NCBI RefSeq assembly: GCF_000955955.1
Contig: NZ_JYJG01000106.1
Coordinates: forward strand, 1 to 11,522
Length of the DNA stretch: 11,522 bases
Direction of reading: 5' to 3'
From: Lentzea aerocolonigenes
GTDB taxonomy: Bacteria; Actinomycetota; Actinomycetes; Mycobacteriales; Pseudonocardiaceae
The notes under the pieces were generated by a model. The model worked only from the letters and a program-made list of their open reading frames with translations, made no database searches and had not been told where the DNA came from. Position numbers and translations under genes: made by a program. Positions 1-6,583 of the stretch are shown piece by piece (the stretch's first letter is position 1; every line of letters starts with the position of its first letter).

Positions 1-1
1 C

Positions 2-388
2 CCCGGCACGTGGCGTCCGCAACTGGTCGTGGTGGGCCTCGGCACCAACGACTTCTCCACCGCGCTCAAGCCCGGCGAGCAGTGGCCGAACACGCAGAGC
101 CTGGTCGCCGCGTACAAGTCTGCCTACCACGGTTTCCTGGACAAGCTGAGGGCCCGCTACGGCTCCGGCGCCACGATCGTCGTGGGCGTCCCCGAGGCCT
201 CCGGCACGTTCGCCGACGCGGCCAGGCAGGTCGTGCAGGAGCACGGCGACGCCAAAGTCCGCTACTGGAACTACGCTGACCCGGCGCTCGACCGGCTGGG
301 CTGTGACTGGCACTTCTCGCAGCACGACCACCGGCTGATCTCCGGGCTGCTCAACGACTACATCGCGAAATTGGGGCAGATCTGGTGA
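2..388 (+). CDS. CE2-like SGNH/GDSL carbohydrate esterase, C-terminal part (5' end outside window)
   Basis: Partial gene: the frame is open from the window edge (reading PGTWRPQLVVVGLGTNDFS) to a TGA at 386-388, about 128 residues. The GTND block (SGNH block III, oxyanion-hole Asn) and the C-terminal GCDWH segment, whose His would be the catalytic base, match carbohydrate esterase family 2, where GCDWHP is usual; here the Pro is Phe (DWHF). CE2 enzymes remove acetyl groups from xylan or mannan and are secreted. The nucleophile Ser block and any signal peptide lie upstream of the window. Its TGA overlaps the GTG start of the expansin gene, so the two are probably co-translated and jointly serve wall breakdown. 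The SGNH fold is fairly sure; the CE2 assignment comes from remembered motifs, and another SGNH family is possible. Confidence 0.75.
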   Translation, partial: PGTWRPQLVVVGLGTNDFSTALKPGEQWPNTQSLVAAYKSAYHGFLDKLRARYGSGATIVVGVPEASGTFADAARQVVQEHGDAKVRYWNYADPALDRLGCDWHFSQHDHRLISGLLNDYIAKLGQIW

Positions 389-1233
389 CACGAGGTCGTC
401 TCGCGGTGCTGGTGGCGGCCGCGCTCCTGATGGTGACAGCGGGAATCGCAGTACAGGGCAACGCGAGCGTTTCAGGTCGTGCGGTCGCTGTCGCCACCCC
501 GGTCACCACTGCTTCCGCCACGATCACGGCGCCGTCACCAACGCCCGACCCGCCGGTGACGTCATCCTCACCGCCGGCCTCCTCAGCCCGGCCGACGCCC
601 GTCGCGGCCGAGACCGCGTTGGCCGGCAAGATCAAGCCCGGTGCCACTCGCACCGGCCCGGCGACGTTCTACGCGTCCGACGGCGGCGGCGCCTGCTCGT
701 ACGACCCAGGCCCGGACCCGTTGACGGTCGCGATGAACTGGTCCGACTACGAGGACTCCAAGGCATGCGGTGCCTACATCATGGTGAAGGCGGCCAACGG
801 CAAGAGCATCACCGTGCGCGTCACGAACCTCTGCCCGGCGCCGTGCCGGGTCGGGCAACTGGACCTGAGCCGGGAAGCGTTCGCGCAGCTGGCCAACCCG
901 CAGGCGGGGGAGATCCCGGTGACGTGGACGCTCGTCAGCCCGCCGCTGGAGAAGAAGATCTCCGTGCGCTACAAGACCGGCTCGTCGCAGTACTGGTGCG
1001 GAATCCAGGCCATCGACCACCGCAACCCGCTGGCACGGCTGGAGGTCCAGGCCGGCGGGCAGTGGAAGGAGCTGCCGCGCAAGGAGTACAACTACTTCCT
1101 GTCCGAGAACGGCGCCGGTTGCGGTGGGGCGATGGCGCTCACCGACATCTACGGTGAGCGCCTCGTCGTGAACCCCTTGCCGGTCAAGCCGAACGTGACC
1201 CAGCCGACGAACGTGCAGTTCGCCGTGCGGTGA
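385..1233 (+). CDS. Secreted bacterial expansin (EXLX1-like, DPBB plus CBM63-type domain)
   Basis: 282 aa. Signal peptide at about residues 1-26, then a Ser/Thr/Pro-rich low-complexity stretch (about 37-75), then a two-domain expansin. Domain 1 (about 88-184, double-psi beta-barrel) carries RVTNLCP...GQLDLSREAF; D160 in LDLS corresponds to the essential Asp82 of Bacillus subtilis EXLX1. Domain 2 (about 190-282) carries SSQYWCGIQ and KEYNYF, corresponding to the cellulose-binding aromatic face (W204, Y235; the first Trp is Y203 here). Expansins loosen cellulose/hemicellulose contacts without hydrolysis. Residues equivalent to Asp71 and Tyr73 appear as N148 and C150. Six Cys (104, 128, 150, 154, 205, 246) suggest disulfides absent from the Bacillus protein. 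The GTG start overlaps the upstream stop (GTGA) and follows a GGGG-type Shine-Dalgarno. The gene ends 3 bp before a convergent stop. Confidence 0.9.
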   Translation: MTRGRLAVLVAAALLMVTAGIAVQGNASVSGRAVAVATPVTTASATITAPSPTPDPPVTSSSPPASSARPTPVAAETALAGKIKPGATRTGPATFYASDGGGACSYDPGPDPLTVAMNWSDYEDSKACGAYIMVKAANGKSITVRVTNLCPAPCRVGQLDLSREAFAQLANPQAGEIPVTWTLVSPPLEKKISVRYKTGSSQYWCGIQAIDHRNPLARLEVQAGGQWKELPRKEYNYFLSENGAGCGGAMALTDIYGERLVVNPLPVKPNVTQPTNVQFAVR

Positions 1234-1241
1234 CGGTCACC
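1229..1241. repeat. Dyad containing both convergent stop codons
   Basis: GGTGAC-G-GTCACC is a perfect 6-bp-arm dyad. It holds the expansin TGA (1231-1233) and, on the other strand, the TGA of the small secreted protein gene (1239-1237). With a one-base centre it cannot be a normal RNA hairpin. It may be a chance result of two nearby TGA codons in GC-rich sequence, or a protein-binding dyad. Confidence 0.4.
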
Positions 1242-1581
1242 ACCAGCCGGTGCAGCCTCCCTGGAGGCGGTCGCACAGGCGGAAGGCGATCTTCGAGACG
1301 TCGTTGTAGGAACCGGAGTACGCCGAGTTCTTCACGACGCCGTCCTCACGGCGCTGCAGGTACGTCTGCGTCGGCAGGTCGGAAGGACCCTCGGTCCACC
1401 ACTTGCCGTCGTAGTCGTTGCCGTCCCAGTTCCACGACTTGCAGAGCCGCACCGAACCACCGGCAGGACCGTCCAGGCCGGAGCACTGCTGGGCGGCCGA
1501 GGCGGGTGTGACGGCGAGCAGGCTGATGCCGACCGCCGCGGCGAGCACGGCGCCGATCTTCTTGACAGCGTTCAAGGACAT
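1237..1581 (-). CDS. Small secreted Cys/Trp-rich protein of unknown function
   Basis: 114 aa, not recognised as a named family. A clear Sec signal peptide ends in TPASA at about residue 29, leaving a mature protein of about 85 aa. Four Cys (33, 47, 103, 110) could form two disulfides. The motif RLC occurs twice (VRLCKSW and FRLCDRL), and aromatic residues cluster (WNW at 50-52, WW at 61-62, C-terminal GWW). The ATG at 1581 is chosen because it begins the signal peptide and has a GGGGA Shine-Dalgarno about 8 nt upstream; the same frame stays open further upstream but only as antisense reading of the lectin gene. It starts 37 bp after the lectin stop on the same strand, so the two are likely one transcript. 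Its place among wall-degrading genes suggests an extracellular binding or inhibitor-like role, which is only inference. Confidence 0.7.
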   Translation of the reverse strand: MSLNAVKKIGAVLAAAVGISLLAVTPASAAQQCSGLDGPAGGSVRLCKSWNWDGNDYDGKWWTEGPSDLPTQTYLQRREDGVVKNSAYSGSYNDVSKIAFRLCDRLQGGCTGWW

Positions 1582-1618
1582 GCGAAATCCCCAGTTCTGC
1601 TTGTGCCGCAATGCCGGA

Positions 1619-2113
1619 TCAGGCGTCGATGAAGCGGGCCTTGAACTCCCAGCCCTGCTCGGCGCCGCCGTTGGCGCTCCACTGGACGATCTTGGCGCCG
1701 TTGGCGGTGCTGCCGCCGCCGGAGACCGAGGCGACCTTGCCGCTCTTCGCGTTGACCAGGTAGCCGTTGCTCGCGTCCCACGACTGCTCGGATCCGCCGT
1801 TGCAGCTCCACTGGACGATCTCGGCGCCGTTGGCCGTGCTGCCACCGCCCGAGACCGAGAGGCACTTGCCGCTCTTGCGGTTCTTGAGCGCGCTGCCCGA
1901 CCAGTACCAGAGCTGCTCGCCACCGTCGTTGCAGCTCCACTGGATGACGTTCGCGCCGTTGGCCGTGCTGCCACCGCCCTCGACGGACATGCACTTGACG
2001 CTGTTGTAGTTCACCAAGTTGTAGTAGGTCGCCGCGCTGGCCGGCTGGGCCACCGCGATGGCGATGCCGAACGTGGCGACACCGGCGAAAACCGTTCTGG
2101 CGAAAGGAAACAT
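1619..2113 (-). CDS. Secreted ricin-type beta-trefoil lectin (CBM13-like), stand-alone
   Basis: 164 aa: a signal peptide (residues 1-27, ending AQPASA) followed by a single beta-trefoil domain and no catalytic domain. Three repeats of exactly 43 residues each carry SVxGGGSTANGAxxxQW and end in the QxW motif (Q67-W69, Q110-W112, Q153-W155). Such domains bind galactose or xylan-type sugars. Repeats 1 and 2 each hold a Cys pair (41/61, 84/104); in repeat 3 both positions are lost (V127, A147). ATG at 2113 is preferred over an in-frame ATG at 2158 because it starts directly at the signal peptide, has GAGG just upstream, and the candidate promoter lies between the two. It is divergent from the GH6 gene and probably co-transcribed with the small secreted protein downstream. 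The ligand cannot be read from sequence. Confidence 0.88.
   Translation of the reverse strand: MFPFARTVFAGVATFGIAIAVAQPASAATYYNLVNYNSVKCMSVEGGGSTANGANVIQWSCNDGGEQLWYWSGSALKNRKSGKCLSVSGGGSTANGAEIVQWSCNGGSEQSWDASNGYLVNAKSGKVASVSGGGSTANGAKIVQWSANGGAEQGWEFKARFIDA
1646..2032 (-). repeat. Three tandem 129-bp units encoding the lectin trefoil repeats
   Basis: The three lobes are also near-repeats at DNA level. Matching landmarks (CCGCCGTTG, CCGCCGTTGC and CCGTCGTTGC on the + strand) start at 1665, 1794 and 1923, exactly 129 bp apart. The segment GGCGCCGTTGGC with flanks is nearly identical in each unit. Outer boundaries are approximate. This points to internal duplication with recent conservation or homogenisation. 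Confidence 0.8.
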
Positions 2114-2145
2114 CGCACCTCGAATCGTCTGGGCAGCCCGTCGCC

Positions 2146-2173
2146 AGGCTACGTCCACTCAGGAGCGCGGCAA
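2146..2173 (-). promoter_or_regulatory. Candidate promoter for the lectin operon
   Basis: Read on the minus strand: TTGCCG (complement of 2168-2173), a 16-bp spacer, then TAGCCT (complement of 2146-2151). This fits the actinomycete housekeeping pattern TTGNCN / TANNNT. Predicted transcription would begin near 2139, giving a leader of about 26 nt before the ATG at 2113. Pattern match only. Confidence 0.45.
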
Positions 2174-2300
2174 GCTCGCGATGATCGAGTTCGCGCGCTG
2201 TTCACCTGGTCGCCATCCGCGCTTCCGGCTCGCCGGCTCGTCGAACGGCTTCGACAGGCCCTTTCGCGAGCCGCCTGCTCCGAATAGAGTCAGCCGCCAG

Positions 2301-2318
2301 TCTGGGAGCGCTCCCAGA
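2301..2318. promoter_or_regulatory. CebR/CelR operator (perfect cellobiose-responsive box)
   Basis: The 14-mer TGGGAGCGCTCCCA (2303-2316) is identical to the operator known for CebR of Streptomyces and CelR of Thermobifida fusca, LacI-family repressors released by cello-oligosaccharides. Here it extends to an 18-bp perfect palindrome. It lies 14 bp before the GH6 ATG and just downstream of a possible -10 (TAGAGT, 2285-2290), a position that would block transcription. The regulator gene itself is not in this window. Confidence 0.9.
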
Positions 2319-2323
2319 AATGA

Positions 2324-3643
<1,320 letters not shown>

Positions 3644-3648
3644 AGGTG

Positions 3649-4407
3649 TCAGCAACCGATCCGCTTGCCGGCCAACGCGATGTCGTCCATCCAGAGGTCG
3701 TACGCGCCGTCGTTCGGCTGGTAGAGCTGCCAGCCGAACTTGACGGTGTCGAAGCGCGGGAACACGAAGTCCACCGGGTTGCCGCCGTGGCTGCGCGTCG
3801 AAACGGTTAGATCGGGCTGCGGGACGCCGTCGAACCAGATTTCGATCCGGTTGTCGGCGGCGTCCATCCGCCACTCGACGCACTGCCACACGTCCTCACG
3901 GGACGGTGCCGACTCGCGCCAGTTCGTCCAGTCGCCGGTCGGCCCGCCGTCGGCGCCGACACCCCACAACGCCTTGCCCGTGGTGGGCACGTACTGGCCA
4001 CCCAGCGGCCGCACGATCTCCGGACCCTGGCCGGTGGCCTCGATCAGGGTGTAGTGGGCCCAGTCCGGCTTGCGCGGGAACGCGTCGACCTTCAGCCGCA
4101 CCCGGCCGTAGAAGCTGTTGCCCGGCGCCGAGAAGTCCTCGACCCGGAGGAACGCCCGGCCGTTGCGTTCGGTGTGCACGCGCAGAACCCGTTGGCCGCG
4201 TGGGGCTTTCTCCACGGTGAGGGTGCCGTGGCTGGTGTCGACGCCCCATTTGAGACTGGTGGCGCCACCGGGTGGCAGCGACTGGAAGTCCTCGCAGAAC
4301 AGCAGGTCCGCGCGAGAGCAGGAAGGGGAGTGGTCGGCGAGGGCGGGCGAGGTGGCCGTCGCGAGCTGCAGGGCCAGGAACACGGAGAGCGCTTTCCGCA
4401 ATGGCAT
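3649..4407 (-). CDS. Secreted Cip1-like protein (putative polysaccharide lyase-type jelly roll)
   Basis: 252 aa with a signal peptide (1-24, ending SPALA) and a single domain. The C-terminal half resembles fungal Cip1 (cellulose-induced protein of Trichoderma reesei) as I remember it: WQCVEWRMD...IEIWFDG, then VKFGWQLYQ, WMDDIALA and a terminal RIGC. Cip1 is a jelly roll similar to glucuronan lyases, with unsettled activity. Four Cys: 30, 38, 176, 252. The start at 4407 has no Shine-Dalgarno at normal distance, but TAACCT lies exactly six bases upstream of the ATG, fitting a leaderless mRNA. It is divergent from the mannanase by 24 bp and convergent with GH6, so co-induction on plant biomass is likely. 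The alternative is another concanavalin-like lyase or lectin family. Secretion is clear; the Cip1 link is moderate. Confidence 0.72.
   Translation of the reverse strand: MPLRKALSVFLALQLATATSPALADHSPSCSRADLLFCEDFQSLPPGGATSLKWGVDTSHGTLTVEKAPRGQRVLRVHTERNGRAFLRVEDFSAPGNSFYGRVRLKVDAFPRKPDWAHYTLIEATGQGPEIVRPLGGQYVPTTGKALWGVGADGGPTGDWTNWRESAPSREDVWQCVEWRMDAADNRIEIWFDGVPQPDLTVSTRSHGGNPVDFVFPRFDTVKFGWQLYQPNDGAYDLWMDDIALAGKRIGC
4384..4397. promoter_or_regulatory. Candidate LacI-family operator, Cip1-like/mannanase region
   Basis: GGAGAGC-GCTTTCC is one base from the perfect palindrome GGAAAGCGCTTTCC and has the central CG typical of LacI-family operators. It lies inside the first codons of the Cip1-like gene and 34 bp before the mannanase ATG. 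The half-site GCTTTCC recurs in the site at 10497-10510. It is clearly not the CebR sequence (9 of 14 positions match). Confidence 0.5.
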
Positions 4408-4413
4408 GATTGA

Positions 4414-4419
4414 AGGTTA
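4414..4419 (-). promoter_or_regulatory. Leaderless-type -10 element of the Cip1-like gene
   Basis: On the minus strand, TAACCT is followed by six bases and the ATG at 4407, so the predicted start of transcription coincides with the A of the start codon. The -35 region would fall across the mannanase Shine-Dalgarno and start codon (TTCCGT, weak). Confidence 0.5.
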
Positions 4420-4431
4420 GGAGATCTCCCG
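4418..4431. promoter_or_regulatory. Mannanase ribosome binding site inside a palindrome
   Basis: AGGAG at 4419-4423 lies 8 bp before the mannanase ATG and is part of the palindrome GGAGATCTCC (4420-4429). The surrounding 14-mer matches the CebR box at 10 of 14 positions, but the central CG is AT, which argues against LacI-family binding. Confidence 0.5.
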
Positions 4432-5760
4432 ATGAGACGGAACTACCTTGCGCTGACCGTTGCCGCGGTGGCGGTGGCCGCGTCGGCGCTGGTGTCGCAG
4501 GCCGCTCCGGCCCCTGCCGCGGTGGGGTTGCACATCAGCGGCCGTGACATCGTCGAAGGCAACGGCCAGAAGTTCGTCATGCGCGGTGTGAGCCATCACC
4601 ACGTCTGGGCTCCCACGCAGACCAGGGCGTTCGCCGACATCAAGGCGTACGGCGCCAACACGGTGCGGGTGGTGCTGGGCACCGGCAAGCGGTGGGGACC
4701 CTCGAACGACGTGCGAGACGTGATCGACCTCTGCAAGCACAACAAGCTGATCTGCGTGCTGGAGGTGCACGACACCACCGGCTACGGCGAGGAAGGCGCC
4801 GCGGCGTCGCTGGACGAGGCCGCGAACTACTGGATCGGCCAGAAGAACAACCTGGTCGGCCAGGAGGACCACATCGTCATCAACATCGGCAACGAACCGA
4901 TCGGCAACACCAACCCGGGCCAGTGGACCACCGCCACCGCCAACGCGGTCAAGAAGCTGCGCTCCAACGGTTTCCAGCACCTGCTCATGGTCGACGCGCC
5001 GAACTGGGGCCAGGACTGGCAGAACGTCATGCGCGACAACGCCCAGACCGTCTGGGACGCCGACGTGCAGCACAACACGGTGTTCTCCGTCCACATGTAC
5101 AGCGTCTACAAGGACCCCTCGACGATCACCGCGTACCTCGACGCGTTCCAGGCCAAGGGGCTGCCGCTGGTGGTCGGCGAGTTCGGCTGGAAGTTCAACA
5201 GCGACGAGGTCGACCACGAGACGATCCTGGCCGAGACCCAGCGCCGCGGCCTGGGCTGGCTCGCCTGGTCGTGGAGCGGCAACTCCGACCCGATCCTGGA
5301 CATGGTCCTCGACTTCGACCCCAGCCGCCTCACGTCGTGGGGCGAGCGGATCTTCAACGGGGCCAACGGCACCAAGGCGACCGCGAAGGAGGCGTCCATC
5401 TACGGCGGCGGCCCGACCACGACCACCACGACGACCACGACGACCACGCCACCTCCTGGAAAGGGCTGCACAGCTGCCTACTCCATCGCTGGTCAGTGGC
5501 AGGGCGGCTTCCAGGGCGAGGTGCGCGTCACCGCGGGCAGTGCGGCCATCGCCGGCTGGACCGTCACGTGGACCTTCGCCAACGGCCAGAGCATCAGCCA
5601 GGCCTGGAGCGCGACCGTCACCGGCGGCGGGGCGAACGTGACCGCGGTGAACGCGGGCTACAACGGCAACCTCGCGGCGGGTGCGAGCACGACGTTCGGC
5701 TTCATCGGCTCGTGGAACGGCTCCAACCCGGTTCCCGAGGTGAGCTGCACGGCCCGCTAG
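4432..5760 (+). CDS. Secreted GH5 (subfamily 8-like) endo-beta-1,4-mannanase with CBM2
   Basis: 442 aa. Signal peptide about 1-30 (RRNYLAL near the start resembles a Tat motif), GH5 TIM barrel about 31-325, 11-Thr linker (329-339), CBM2 about 345-442. GLHISGRDIVEGNGQKFVMRGVSHHH, LEVHDTTGYGE, INIGNEP with acid/base E155, HMYSVY and VVGEFG with nucleophile E250 follow Streptomyces-type mannanases. It cleaves mannan and glucomannan main chains outside the cell with retention. In the CBM2 the exposed aromatics are W356, W391 and Y410 (the third site is Tyr rather than Trp), with Cys at 346 and 439. The ATG is set by AGGAG 8 bp upstream. The gene shares a 24-bp divergent gap with the Cip1-like gene, so its promoter must lie largely within that gene's 5' end. 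The regulator gene follows after 17 bp. Confidence 0.94.
   Translation: MRRNYLALTVAAVAVAASALVSQAAPAPAAVGLHISGRDIVEGNGQKFVMRGVSHHHVWAPTQTRAFADIKAYGANTVRVVLGTGKRWGPSNDVRDVIDLCKHNKLICVLEVHDTTGYGEEGAAASLDEAANYWIGQKNNLVGQEDHIVINIGNEPIGNTNPGQWTTATANAVKKLRSNGFQHLLMVDAPNWGQDWQNVMRDNAQTVWDADVQHNTVFSVHMYSVYKDPSTITAYLDAFQAKGLPLVVGEFGWKFNSDEVDHETILAETQRRGLGWLAWSWSGNSDPILDMVLDFDPSRLTSWGERIFNGANGTKATAKEASIYGGGPTTTTTTTTTTTPPPGKGCTAAYSIAGQWQGGFQGEVRVTAGSAAIAGWTVTWTFANGQSISQAWSATVTGGGANVTAVNAGYNGNLAAGASTTFGFIGSWNGSNPVPEVSCTAR
5416..5448 (+). repeat. ACC/ACG codon repeat encoding the mannanase Thr linker
   Basis: Eleven consecutive Thr codons mixing ACC and ACG. It shares a 16-base stretch with the GH6 linker about 2.1 kb away in the same orientation. 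Confidence 0.75.
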
Positions 5761-5765
5761 TGGCA

Positions 5766-5771
5766 TAGGCT
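5766..5771 (+). promoter_or_regulatory. Leaderless-type -10 element of the GntR regulator gene
   Basis: TAGGCT is followed by exactly six bases (TGCCGG) and the ATG at 5778, the spacing expected for a leaderless actinomycete transcript. No strong Shine-Dalgarno precedes this ATG. The -35 region (about 5740-5748, in the mannanase 3' end) is only weakly recognisable. Confidence 0.5.
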
Positions 5772-5777
5772 GCCGGG

Positions 5778-6491
5778 ATGGCAGGCCCGCGGAAACGTTC
5801 TGCGTTGATCGCCCTGCTGGTCAGCGACCAGCAGGGCGGCTCGCAGGCCGCGATCCTGGAGGAGCTGCGCCGGTGCCTGCTCGACGGCGGCGTGCCACCC
5901 GGCACCGCGATCCCGCTCGACGAGGTCGCGCAGGTGTTCGGGGTCAGCCGCATTCCCGTGCGCGAGGCGCTCAAGACGCTGATCGGCGAGGGTCTGGTCG
6001 AGCACCAGCTGAACTTCGGCTACCGGGTCGCCAAGCTGACGACCCGTGAGCTGCACGAGCTGTACGTGGTCAGGGAAGTGCTGGAGGTCGCGGCACTGAC
6101 CGCGGCGGTCGCGAAAGCCACTCAGCAGGACGACATCGAGGCCACGGCCACGCACGAGGCGTTGGGGCAGGCCATCAAGGCTCACGACGTGCGCGGGTAT
6201 CACCGCGACAGCAGGCGGTTCCACCTCGCGCTGGTCCGGCCGTGCGGGATGCACCGGCTGCTGGCCATGCTGGAGTCGGCGTGGAACACGACGGAACCGG
6301 TCCAGCCCATGGCCCACCTGTCCGACGGCGTGAAAGCCGTGATGCACCACGACCACGCCGAGATGCTCGCCGCGTTCCTGGCACGAGATGAGGAACGGCT
6401 GGTCGCGGCAGCACGGGCGCACCACGACAGGCTGCGGGCGTCACTCGCCGCGTTGCCTCGTCACACAGGGTTGTTCGTCGACACCGACTGA
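5778..6491 (+). CDS. GntR-family (FadR/FCD) transcriptional regulator
   Basis: 237 aa, usual length for the FadR subfamily. Winged helix about 22-87: AAILEELRRCLLDGGVPPGTAI, then LDEVAQVFGVSRIPVREALKTLIGEGLVE with the conserved SRxPVREAL recognition helix. The C-terminal FCD helical domain (about 90-225) contains candidate metal or ligand residues D144, H149, H193 and H215. FCD regulators bind small organic acids or related metabolites and usually repress neighbouring genes. The permease and racemase follow on the same strand after 92 bp, so these are the likely targets, with ligand perhaps a hydantoin, ureide or amino acid. The ATG is preferred because the leaderless -10 fits and no other good start precedes the HTH. 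A strong hairpin lies in codons 11-21. Direct control of the mannanase upstream is less likely. Confidence 0.9.
   Translation: MAGPRKRSALIALLVSDQQGGSQAAILEELRRCLLDGGVPPGTAIPLDEVAQVFGVSRIPVREALKTLIGEGLVEHQLNFGYRVAKLTTRELHELYVVREVLEVAALTAAVAKATQQDDIEATATHEALGQAIKAHDVRGYHRDSRRFHLALVRPCGMHRLLAMLESAWNTTEPVQPMAHLSDGVKAVMHHDHAEMLAAFLARDEERLVAAARAHHDRLRASLAALPRHTGLFVDTD
5810..5838. repeat. Perfect 13-bp-arm hairpin within the 5' end of the GntR gene
   Basis: CGCCCTGCTGGTC, loop AGC, then GACCAGCAGGGCG: a perfect inverted repeat 32 bp into the coding region, encoding about ALLVSDQQGG. No T-run follows. It could act as a terminator for mannanase transcripts ending 50 bp upstream, an attenuator of the leaderless GntR mRNA, or an operator. 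Confidence 0.8.
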
Positions 6492-6583
6492 GCGGCGAGA
6501 AGATATACGGTTCGCGTCATTGGCGCGTAACACGCCGGGACCAGGCTGCTCGCACCACATCAGAGGGTCACGAGGAGTTGGCG
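6492..6583. promoter_or_regulatory. Permease operon upstream region with candidate GntR operator
   Basis: 92 bp. An AT-rich patch GATATACGGT (6503-6511) contains overlapping -10-like hexamers TATACG and TACGGT. Just downstream, 6522-6536 is an imperfect dyad of the form GGCGnGTnACnCGCC (12 of 15 positions symmetric), whose GT-n-AC core resembles FadR/GntR operators. GAGGAG at 6572-6577 is the ribosome binding site for the ATG at 6584. Confidence 0.4.

Noticed and set aside
1237..1974. Longer 245-aa reading of the small secreted protein gene
   Set aside because: The N-terminal half is low-complexity Ser/Thr/Arg/Ala from reading the lectin gene in the wrong frame; the signal peptide begins at 1581.
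2113..2158. Upstream ATG at 2158 for the lectin
   Set aside because: It would put 15 polar residues before the signal peptide and lies upstream of the candidate promoter's -10.
4417..5766. 449-aa minus-strand ORF across the mannanase
   Set aside because: Arg/Val/Gly/Asp-rich shadow of the GH5 gene, typical of high-GC antisense frames; no domain seen.
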